Source of the DNA: Bacteroidota bacterium
Lineage (GTDB): Bacteria; Bacteroidota; Bacteroidia; Chitinophagales; Chitinophagaceae
Length of the DNA stretch: 7,576 bases
NCBI GenBank assembly: GCA_947460795.1
Contig: CANHJA010000112.1
Location: forward strand, 1 to 7,576
Direction: 5' to 3'
In this document: in pieces, positions 1-4,807 of the stretch
Layout of the letters: every line of letters starts with the position of its first letter
Numbering within the stretch: the first letter of the stretch is position 1
Made by a program: the position numbers and the translations under genes
The notes under the pieces: model-generated
The model's input: the letters and a program-made list of their open reading frames with translations, nothing else
Databases searched by the model: none
What the model was told of the DNA's origin: nothing

Positions 1-555
1 GAATTCACTTTGGTGAACGGTAGCTCCATACACAATATTTTTATTGCCATCAGTTGTAATTTTCTTTTCTTTCCCAGCTACATTTTGAAGATATAGGTTG
101 TTGTTTACTGTATAAGCTAATTGTGTTTTTTTAGATTCAAAAAATAAATTTTCAGCGTCTTTTTTGTACGTTAACGATCGCAAAGGTTCGTATCTCGAAG
201 TTGAAATTTGATACACTGAATTTTCATTCATAAAATAAAATTCTTGTTCATTAACCCACTCAATTGCTGGCAATGATTTTAATTTCAAATTAGCAATTTG
301 ATTTAATCTATCCAATGTAACCACGGTGTCAACCGCTCCAGTTGCAGGATTGGTTGCTACAAACCCTTTAAAATTTTCGGTAGAAATAGCTTGCGCATAT
401 TTTTCAGTACTGCCCATCCACTTCAATTGCTTTACATTTTTTATAGCAAACGTTGAACCCAAGCCCAAAACTGCCTCTTGCATGGTAAAGTTTTTTTGCT
501 GTGCAAATAGCGTAGAGCTAATAAATAAGACGAATACTAATAACTGTTTTTTCAT
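1..555 (-). CDS. DPP IV-like S9 family prolyl peptidase, N-terminal part (partial)
   Basis: Exactly 185 codons read leftward from the ATG at 555 and stay open to the window edge, so the C-terminal catalytic domain lies outside. Residues 1-19 are a classic signal peptide (MKKQLLVFVLFISSTLFAQ, cleavage probably after LFA), so the product is exported to the periplasm or cell surface. After it come an 'FTMQEAVLG' segment and WxxxxxFYF-type beta-propeller strands ('EWVNEQEFYFMNENSVYQI'). The last visible residues, 'VYGATVHQSEF', match the conserved approach to the propeller of bacterial dipeptidyl-peptidase IV (family S9B), which removes X-Pro dipeptides from peptide N-termini. The catalytic Ser-Asp-His triad cannot be checked here. 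It lies 10 bp downstream of the ABC-F gene on the same strand with an A-rich leader, so the two are probably co-transcribed. Family membership is inferred from remembered motifs; another S9 propeller peptidase is the main alternative. Confidence 0.82.
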   Translation of the reverse strand, partial: MKKQLLVFVLFISSTLFAQQKNFTMQEAVLGLGSTFAIKNVKQLKWMGSTEKYAQAISTENFKGFVATNPATGAVDTVVTLDRLNQIANLKLKSLPAIEWVNEQEFYFMNENSVYQISTSRYEPLRSLTYKKDAENLFFESKKTQLAYTVNNNLYLQNVAGKEKKITTDGNKNIVYGATVHQSEF

Positions 556-565
556 GTTTATTTTT

Positions 566-2512
566 TTAAGATTCAAAGTTCATTAATTGTTCAAATAGGG
601 TTTCATATTCGGGTTGAATAGCCGAAATTTTATACTGAATGCTGTTGTAATCCGCTTCTGTTTTTTGAAAGATTGTTGGATTAGAGTATGTTGTAGGATC
701 CGCTAACAAAGCTTCTAGTCTTGCTTTTTCGGCATTGTGCGCATTCATTTCCTCTTCTAGCTTAGCAAATTTTTGACGCAATCTTTTTTCTTCTTTATTT
801 ATAATTTTCGATGTTTGTGTTTCTACTTTTGGAGTTTCAACCACTTTAACTTCTTCTTTCTTTTTATTACTTTCTACTGAATTCTGTTTACTTCCTAATG
901 CTTTCAACTCCTCTTCTTTCTTCTTTTTAAACAACATCCATTCGTCATAGGTTCCATCAAAAATATTGATTTTACCATCTATAATTTCCCAAATTTTATT
1001 GGCAGTATTTTGAATAAAATAACGATCATGTGATACCAAAACATACGTTCCTTCGAATAGGTTCAACGCTTGTATCAACATATTAACAGAAGTAATATCT
1101 AAGTGATTGGTAGGCTCATCCAGTAGTAAATAATTCGCTTTGCTAATAATGGTTTTGGCTAAGGCTACACGCGCTTTTTCACCTCCAGAAAGCACCCTGA
1201 TTTTTTTATATACATCGTCTCCTTTAAATAAAAAGCAACCTAACAATTCACGCAATTCGGGTTCTGTTTTTCCACTTCCACAATGTTTCAACTCATCTAA
1301 AATATCTCCATTGGCATTTAAATCATCCATTTGGTGTTGTGCATAAAACGACAATTGTGCGTTGTGCCCCATTACCACTTCTCCCCCACAATTTTCTGTC
1401 ATGGCAATCAAACGAAGCAAGGTAGATTTACCTTTTCCATTGGCACCAATTAATGCAATTTTATCTCCTCTGTTTATTTCAGCAGAGGTATGATCTAGGA
1501 TATTTAATTCGCCATAATTTTTTGAAATATCAAGCAAGGTAGTTACAATTTTCCCTGGCGTTATTCCTGGTTGAAAACGGAAATTAATTTTTGCAGACTC
1601 ACTCAACGGCGCATCAATTTTATCCATTCGATCTAATTTCTTAACCAAACTTTGTGCTTGCTTGGCCTTCGATGCTTTGGCTTTAAAACGTTCTATAAAA
1701 CGTTCTTGTTGAGCAATATAATCTTGCTGATTTTCAAATTCACGTTGTTGAAACTCCGTTCGAATTTCTTTTTCTGTTTCGTAATAAGAGTAATTTCCAG
1801 AATAATGATTTAAGGTTTGTTGAGAAATTTCAACCACTTTAGTCACCATTCTATCCAAGAAATAACGGTCATGCGATACAATGATAACAGAACCTTCATA
1901 ACTCATTAAATATTTTTCAATCCACTCAATGGAAGGTAAATCCAAGTGATTGGTAGGCTCATCCAGCAATAAAATATCTGGATTTTTCAAAATCATTTGA
2001 GCCAACAAAACCCGCATTCTCCATCCACCCGAAAATTCAGTAAAGCCACGCGTTAAATCTTTGGTTTGAAAACCCAAACCTTCTAAAACTTCTGCAGCTT
2101 TATATTCCATTTCATATCCGCCAGCAACTTCAAAATCGTGGTATAAATCGGCCAACTTATTCAGTTTCTTTTCATCTTCCGAAATTTCCAATTCAACTTC
2201 TAACGCTTTAATTTCTTTTTGCACTTGCAAAGCCCTTTCAAACGCATACATGGCAACTTGATGAATGCTATCGGGCGTTTCCAAACTTTGTAAATCTTGA
2301 TGAAAGTAGCCTATCGTTAAGGTTTTACTTCTGTTTACCTGACCTTGGTTAACTGTATATTCTCCGATTAAAATTTTCAATAAAGTCGATTTCCCGGTTC
2401 CATTAGGGCCTATTAATCCAATGCGCTCACCATGATAGATATGCCAAGAGGCTTGATCTAAAATTTTTCTGGCTCCAAATTCAAATGTGATATTATTTAA
2501 CGATAGTAACAT
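566..2512 (-). CDS. ABC-F family ATPase, YheS-like translation factor
   Basis: This 648-residue soluble protein has two ABC ATPase domains and no membrane segments, the hallmark of ABC-F proteins that act on ribosomes rather than as transporters. Domain 1 shows Walker A GPNGTGKST (35-43), signature FSGGW (160-164), Walker B LLLDEPTNHLD (181-191) and H-loop His214. Domain 2 shows GANGKGKST (356-364), LSGGE (441-445), LLLDEPTNHLD (462-472) and His495. Between them, about 235-320, is the charged helical P-site-tRNA interaction motif linker, with a 'RFKAKASKAKQAQS' stretch much like E. coli YheS. After residue 530 a Lys/Glu-rich linker leads to a predicted coiled-coil tail (570-648), as in Uup-type members. 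I chose ATG 2512 because the homologous N-terminus begins there (MLLSLNNITFEFG); an in-frame ATG at 2536 would add eight residues and would overrun the -7 promoter motif. The likely role is relief of ribosome stalling; antibiotic resistance is possible for ABC-F proteins but nothing here argues for it. Confidence 0.93.
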   Translation of the reverse strand: MLLSLNNITFEFGARKILDQASWHIYHGERIGLIGPNGTGKSTLLKILIGEYTVNQGQVNRSKTLTIGYFHQDLQSLETPDSIHQVAMYAFERALQVQKEIKALEVELEISEDEKKLNKLADLYHDFEVAGGYEMEYKAAEVLEGLGFQTKDLTRGFTEFSGGWRMRVLLAQMILKNPDILLLDEPTNHLDLPSIEWIEKYLMSYEGSVIIVSHDRYFLDRMVTKVVEISQQTLNHYSGNYSYYETEKEIRTEFQQREFENQQDYIAQQERFIERFKAKASKAKQAQSLVKKLDRMDKIDAPLSESAKINFRFQPGITPGKIVTTLLDISKNYGELNILDHTSAEINRGDKIALIGANGKGKSTLLRLIAMTENCGGEVVMGHNAQLSFYAQHQMDDLNANGDILDELKHCGSGKTEPELRELLGCFLFKGDDVYKKIRVLSGGEKARVALAKTIISKANYLLLDEPTNHLDITSVNMLIQALNLFEGTYVLVSHDRYFIQNTANKIWEIIDGKINIFDGTYDEWMLFKKKKEEELKALGSKQNSVESNKKKEEVKVVETPKVETQTSKIINKEEKRLRQKFAKLEEEMNAHNAEKARLEALLADPTTYSNPTIFQKTEADYNSIQYKISAIQPEYETLFEQLMNFES

Positions 2513-2518
2513 AAGCCG

Positions 2519-2526
2519 CAAATGTA
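2519..2526 (-). promoter_or_regulatory. Bacteroidota-type -7 element for the ABC-F gene
   Basis: The minus strand reads TACATTTG, a full match to the TAnnTTTG -7 consensus, ending six bases before the ATG at 2512. No TTG is seen at the usual 17-23 bp further upstream, so the -33 element is absent or degenerate. If used, the transcript would start at or very near the start codon. Confidence 0.5.
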
Positions 2527-2553
2527 ATATTTCCATTGCGAAGTACTTTAATT

Positions 2554-2583
2554 ATTACAAATTAATAATTATTAATTACAAAT
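2554..2583. repeat. 9-bp direct repeat upstream of the ABC-F gene
   Basis: ATTACAAAT occurs at 2554-2562 and again at 2575-2583, a 21-bp spacing, within a nearly pure A/T stretch. It may be a low-complexity accident or a pair of regulator sites two helical turns apart. The rest of the 2537-2657 spacer shows no clear hairpin or gene. Confidence 0.3.
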
Positions 2584-2657
2584 AAAAAAGGCGTTTCTAC
2601 CCGTTCTAAAAACAATTTGCAAAGTAGGACCTAACGAAAAGGCAGTTTATTGACTCA

Positions 2658-3053
2658 CTATGAACGATTCGGTTCAATTAAATCCCATAAATTACCATAT
2701 AAATCAGCAAATACAAGTACTTTCCCAAATGCTTCAACGCTGGGCTCTCTGATAATTTTGATATTGTGCTGAAGTAAATTTTCGTAATCTCGTTGCAAAT
2801 CGTCGGTATGTAAAAACAAAAATACGCGCCCACCCGTTTGGTTACCCACAGCTTTTTTTTGCTCCTCGGTTGATGCTTCAGCCAACAACAATTTACATCC
2901 TTCGGAGTTAGGAGGTGCAATCACAACCCATCGTTTGGTTTCAGATAATTGAGTATCCTCAATTAACGTAAAGTGTAATTTATGGATGTAAAAAGCAATC
3001 GCTTCATCATAATTATCAACCACCAAAGCAATTTGAGCTAAATATTGTTTCAT
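2658..3053 (-). CDS. VOC (glyoxalase / bleomycin-resistance fold) family protein
   Basis: The 131-residue product has the length and beta-alpha-beta-beta-beta pseudo-repeat of a single vicinal-oxygen-chelate subunit. Visible family landmarks are 'QIALVVDNYDEAIAFY' (7-22), 'RWVVIAPP' (41-48), 'GNQTGGRVFLFLHTDD' (70-85) and the closing 'FADLYGNLWDLIEP' (115-128). Likely metal ligands by position are Gln7, His82 and Glu127; the fourth is unclear. Such small VOC proteins are usually annotated only as glyoxalase/bleomycin resistance/dioxygenase superfamily and their substrate is rarely known; a detoxification or dioxygenase-like reaction is possible but not shown. I chose ATG 3053 rather than the in-frame ATG at 3113, because the family begins just before 'QIALVV', a purine-rich AAAGAGG directly precedes 3053, and the longer form would overlap the regulator's start. 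It is divergent from the Crp/Fnr gene across 60 bp, which hints at control by that regulator. Confidence 0.85.
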   Translation of the reverse strand: MKQYLAQIALVVDNYDEAIAFYIHKLHFTLIEDTQLSETKRWVVIAPPNSEGCKLLLAEASTEEQKKAVGNQTGGRVFLFLHTDDLQRDYENLLQHNIKIIREPSVEAFGKVLVFADLYGNLWDLIEPNRS

Positions 3054-3071
3054 CCTCTTTCGATTTTTAAA

Positions 3072-3104
3072 TTGTTCAAATATATCTTTATTTTTATACT
3101 TTTG
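3072..3104 (+). promoter_or_regulatory. Promoter of the Crp/Fnr regulator gene
   Basis: TTG at 3072-3074 and TACTTTTG at 3097-3104 (TAnnTTTG) are separated by 22 bp, within the 17-23 bp spacing known for Bacteroidota housekeeping promoters. The -7 motif ends nine bases before the ATG at 3114, which supports that start and predicts a very short leader. It is the only promoter in the window with both elements recognisable. Confidence 0.55.
3077..3084 (-). promoter_or_regulatory. -7 element for the VOC gene
   Basis: The minus strand reads TATATTTG, a full match to TAnnTTTG, ending 23 bases before the ATG at 3053. A TTTG lies 26 bp further upstream, slightly too far for a standard -33 element. 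The motif overlaps the spacer of the opposing regulator promoter. Confidence 0.45.
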
Positions 3105-3113
3105 TTGAATCAA

Positions 3114-3692
3114 ATGTTGGAAGTTTTAAAACAATATATTGTAAGCAAAGTATCCCTTTCGGAAGAAGAGGTAACGAAGATATTGGCGTGTTTTAAGCAA
3201 AAAAAACTTCGTAAAAAACAATACCTGCTGCAAGAGGGCGATGTTTGTCATTTTATAGCATTTATAGCCAAAGGTTGCTTGCGACTTTACCGAGTTGATG
3301 ACAAAGGAAACGACCACATCGTTCAATTTGGATTTGAAAACTATTGGATGTCTGAAAGAGAAAGTGCTTTTTCTCAAAAACCTACGCAATATTGCATTGA
3401 TGCCATTGAAGACAGTGAAATTTTGGTTTGCCAAACGACAGATTTTATGCGCATTCAAAAAGAGATACCAGCGTTCGAAAAAATGATGATTGACCTACAA
3501 TCAAAAAACTTTGGAATCATTCAAAAAAGAATCAATTCCGCATTGAGTTATACTGCAGAAGAAAAATACCATGAGTTGTTGCATTTTCAACCCGAAATTA
3601 TACAACGAATACCCTCTACGATGATTGCAGCCTACTTAGGCATTAGCAGAGAAACATTGAGTAGAATTAGAAATCAAGTAAATAAAAAATAA
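3114..3692 (+). CDS. Crp/Fnr family transcriptional regulator
   Basis: This 192-residue protein has a cyclic-nucleotide-binding-type beta-roll at about 25-110 ('LRKKQYLLQEGDVCHFIAFI', 'KGCLRLYR'), a dimerisation helix about 115-145, and a C-terminal winged helix-turn-helix ('TMIAAYLGISRETLSRIR', 169-186) that would bind DNA. The phosphate-binding cassette of E. coli CRP (GE...RS/T) is not conserved: the equivalent region reads 'WMSERESAFSQKPTQYCIDAIEDSE'. cAMP binding is therefore unlikely, and the cysteines present (25, 45, 55, 94, 106) do not form an obvious FNR iron-sulphur cluster pattern. The ligand is unknown. ATG 3114 was preferred over the in-frame ATG at 3045 because the -7 promoter element ends at 3104 and the longer N-terminus would be an unrelated hydrophobic stretch. 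It is divergent from the VOC gene and may control it, itself, or distant targets. Confidence 0.9.
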   Translation: MLEVLKQYIVSKVSLSEEEVTKILACFKQKKLRKKQYLLQEGDVCHFIAFIAKGCLRLYRVDDKGNDHIVQFGFENYWMSERESAFSQKPTQYCIDAIEDSEILVCQTTDFMRIQKEIPAFEKMMIDLQSKNFGIIQKRINSALSYTAEEKYHELLHFQPEIIQRIPSTMIAAYLGISRETLSRIRNQVNKK

Positions 3693-3709
3693 ACAACCCA
3701 AAACCGCAA

Positions 3710-3728
3710 TTCCGATGCTGCATCGGAA
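3710..3728. repeat. Perfect 19-nt palindrome
   Basis: TTCCGATGC and GCATCGGAA are exact reverse complements around a single central T. It lies 17 bp after the regulator stop codon but has no T-tract on either side, so it is not a standard intrinsic terminator. It could still protect the 3' end of the regulator transcript or be a protein site. It abuts the left arm of the REP-like element. Confidence 0.65.
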
Positions 3729-3730
3729 AA

Positions 3731-3782
3731 GAATGAAGCAATCTAGGTTTTGCTTTTAGGGTTTACTTAGACTGCTTCATTC
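3731..3782. repeat. REP-like inverted repeat
   Basis: Left arm GAATGAAGCAATCTAGG (3731-3747) and right arm CTTAGACTGCTTCATTC (3766-3782) pair over 17 positions, with one A-C mismatch and one G-U, around an 18-nt loop. The right side continues TTCGCAGTGACG. This combination resembles the 'TTGCTTCATTC..TTCGCAATGACG' class of dispersed intergenic repeats seen in many bacterial genomes, including Bacteroidota. The family assignment is from memory and cannot be tested with a single copy. Confidence 0.55.
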
Positions 3783-3870
3783 TTCGCAGTGACGTCCATA
3801 TAAAAATGCTGCTTCGAAATATTAAAACAGGCGCAGTGTCGTTCCCAAATAGTTACTTATCACTCGATCT

Positions 3871-3975
3871 ACAGCGCTGTACTTCACGTGAGCAGCGCTG
3901 TACTTTCAGTGAACAGTGCTGTACTTTCCGTGAACAGCGCTGAACTTTCCATGAACAGCGCTGAACTATTGGTGA
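3871..3975. repeat. Five tandem 21-bp repeats with a palindromic core
   Basis: Units start at 3871, 3892, 3913, 3934 and 3955 with no gaps. The consensus is ACAGCGCTGT followed by ACTTTCCGTGA. The first half is a 10-bp palindrome centred on AGCGCT; units 2, 4 and 5 break the outermost pair and unit 3 has AGTGCT. The second half drifts more: TTCACGTGA, TTTCAGTGA, TTTCCGTGA, TTTCCATGA, TATTGGTGA. A 21-bp period places each palindrome on the same face of the helix. The units are contiguous, with no unique spacers. Function is unknown: it may be a minisatellite, a protein-binding array or a decayed dispersed repeat. Confidence 0.9.
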
Positions 3976-4024
3976 TTTGTGTGTTGAGCTAACAATTTGA
4001 GTTGCTCAAAGCGACAGAATTTAA

Positions 4025-4049
4025 ATGCGAAGGCATGGAGTCTTCGCAT
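4025..4049. repeat. Small hairpin
   Basis: ATGCGAAG (4025-4032) and CTTCGCAT (4042-4049) are perfect inverted arms around a 9-nt loop. No T-tract follows on either strand, so a terminator role is not supported. Confidence 0.5.
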
Positions 4050-4121
4050 AACAATTATAAACAAGCTTTTGTGACTATTGTTTTCTTTTGTGGTAATAAT
4101 TGTTTTAAATTAAGGCATAAA

Positions 4122-4147
4122 AAAATCCCGATTTAAATCGGGATTTT
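4122..4147 (-). terminator. Intrinsic terminator of the tRNA-Leu transcript
   Basis: AAAATCCCGATTT and AAATCGGGATTTT form a perfect 26-bp palindrome with a CCCG/CGGG core. On the minus strand the stem, which begins one base after the tRNA 3' end, is followed by a run of seven T bases, the pattern of a rho-independent terminator. On the plus strand it ends in only four T bases, so action in that direction would be weaker. Confidence 0.85.
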
Positions 4148-4148
4148 G

Positions 4149-4232
4149 TGCTCAGAACAGGAATCGAACCTGCACATCCTTGCGAATACAAGATTTTGAG
4201 TCTAGCGCGTCTACCAATTCCGCCATCTGAGC
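4149..4232 (-). tRNA. tRNA-Leu (anticodon CAA)
   Basis: The 84-nt gene folds as a class II tRNA. Acceptor GCTCAGA (4232-4226) pairs fully with TCTGAGC (4156-4150), with discriminator A at 4149. The D-arm region reads GGCGGAATTGGTAGACGC. The anticodon loop CTCAAAA has anticodon CAA and reads UUG leucine codons. A long variable arm (ATTC-GCAA-GGAT) is typical of tRNA-Leu. The T-arm is GCAGG-TTCGATT-CCTGT. CCA is not encoded, so it must be added by nucleotidyltransferase. The anticodon stem CTAGA/TCTTG contains one T:T mismatch, which I believe is also found in related tRNA-Leu genes. The gene is 18 bp downstream of hscB on the same strand and has its own terminator. Confidence 0.95.
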
Positions 4233-4245
4233 TCGAAGTGAGGTG

Positions 4246-4253
4246 CAATATTA
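4246..4253 (-). promoter_or_regulatory. Possible -7 element for tRNA-Leu
   Basis: The minus strand reads TAATATTG, one base off TAnnTTTG. It spans the hscB stop codon and ends 13 bases before the tRNA 5' end. No convincing -33 TTG is present. The alternative is read-through transcription from hscB followed by RNase P processing. Confidence 0.25.
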
Positions 4254-4766
4254 CATCATTTCATTTAATCTTTCTAAAATTCTGTTTAAATATTTTTTCT
4301 TGTAGTAGTAGTCTTTCAATTTTTGTTTATCGCTATCGGTAATTTGAAGTTCATCCATTTCAAAAAAAACGGCTACTTCTTCATAAATCAAGGTTTCTTT
4401 TTCAACTACTGCCAATTGAATAGCTGCTAATTGAGATGCATCTTTATCAAACTCAAGTTCCATTAATTGCTCATTGATATCCATCATTTCTCCTAAAAAC
4501 TGTGGAGGCAATACCTGTTTCTCTTCGGTATTTAAAATGTTGTTTATCGTTAAGTAATAGGCCAAGCGTTGATCAGCATGATCTAATATTTTTTTTGCTT
4601 TATTAATTTCTGATGACATCATCAACGCCTTTTCTTGCGCATTCGAGTTGTCTAATGAAAAGTGATCTGGATGAAATTCCTTACTCAATTCATAGTATTT
4701 TTTTACATTATATGCTTTGTTCACTTTGAGTGAAACAGGCATGCCAAACAATTCAAAATAGTCCAT
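4251..4766 (-). CDS. hscB: Fe-S cluster assembly J-domain co-chaperone HscB
   Basis: The product is 171 residues, the usual HscB length. An N-terminal J-domain opens with 'DYFELFGMP' and carries the diagnostic HPD tripeptide at 32-34 in 'SKEFHPDHF', which stimulates the ATPase of an Hsp70 (HscA or DnaK). The J-domain continues with 'INKAKKILDHADQRLAYYL' (54-72). The C-terminal part, from about residue 85 ('LPPQFLGEMMDINEQLMEL'), is the helical HscB oligomerisation/IscU-binding domain. Together these deliver the IscU scaffold to the chaperone for Fe-S transfer. No isc or suf genes flank it here, so it is a stand-alone gene. The start is the first ATG of the family alignment, with a possible but imperfect -7 motif (TAGGATTG, 4793-4786). 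It is divergent from the saccharopine dehydrogenase-like gene across 41 bp. Confidence 0.93.
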   Translation of the reverse strand: MDYFELFGMPVSLKVNKAYNVKKYYELSKEFHPDHFSLDNSNAQEKALMMSSEINKAKKILDHADQRLAYYLTINNILNTEEKQVLPPQFLGEMMDINEQLMELEFDKDASQLAAIQLAVVEKETLIYEEVAVFFEMDELQITDSDKQKLKDYYYKKKYLNRILERLNEMM

Positions 4767-4777
4767 CGTGTTTTACT

Positions 4778-4785
4778 TATATTTG
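4778..4785 (+). promoter_or_regulatory. -7 element for the saccharopine dehydrogenase-like gene
   Basis: TATATTTG is a full match to TAnnTTTG and ends 22 bases before the ATG at 4808, giving a short A-rich leader. No TTG is seen 17-23 bp upstream. The 41-bp spacer (4767-4807) must hold the start signals of both divergent genes. Confidence 0.45.
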
Positions 4786-4807
4786 CAATCCTAAAAATAA
4801 TTATGCA

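Larger units (their letters stand above)
3693..4121. other. Gene-free, repeat-rich intergenic region
   Basis: About 430 bp hold no credible gene between the regulator and the tRNA-Leu terminator. From left to right it carries a 19-nt palindrome, a REP-like inverted repeat, an 88-bp stretch (3783-3870) in which I see nothing, five tandem 21-bp units, a 6-bp-arm hairpin (TTTGAG at 3996-4001 with CTCAAA at 4005-4010), an 8-bp-arm hairpin at 4025-4049, and a low-complexity 9-bp inverted pair AACAATTAT/ATAATTGTT (4050-4058 and 4096-4104). Confidence 0.7.

Noticed and set aside
1..6. EcoRI site at the window edge as a clone junction
   Set aside because: Further GAATTC sites at 879-884 and 6023-6028 are uncut, and the site fits the peptidase reading frame (Glu-Phe), so it may be coincidence.
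326..586. Plus-strand open frame opposite the DPP IV start
   Set aside because: It is antisense to a well-supported signal peptide and peptidase N-terminus and has no recognisable features.
1140..1346. Plus-strand open frame opposite the ABC-F gene
   Set aside because: It is a shadow of the conserved second ATPase domain.
2513..2536. Longer ABC-F start adding eight residues
   Set aside because: The extra residues are not part of the family N-terminus, and the -7 motif would lie inside the coding region.
3045..3113. Longer start for the Crp/Fnr gene
   Set aside because: It would add a hydrophobic 23-residue stretch unlike the family, overlap the VOC gene start, and swallow the gene's own promoter.
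3126..3458. Minus-strand 110-codon frame inside the Crp/Fnr gene
   Set aside because: It is antisense to a conserved domain, with no leader and no family resemblance.
3871..3975. CRISPR array
   Set aside because: The units are contiguous with a constant 21-bp period; there are no unique spacers and no cas genes.
3804..3990. Small protein with heptad repeats read through the 21-bp array
   Set aside because: Because 21 is a multiple of three, open frames appear on both strands (plus: SAVLSVN-like; minus: FTESTAL-like). Neither has a start codon with a leader in a sensible place, and the substitutions do not favour synonymous sites.
4148..4342. Plus-strand open frame over the tRNA
   Set aside because: The opening 'LRTGIEPAHP' is the usual false translation of the antisense strand of a tRNA gene.
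4730..4807. Longer start for the saccharopine dehydrogenase-like gene
   Set aside because: It would overlap the hscB start codon, and the family begins at 'MIRIGIVREG'.
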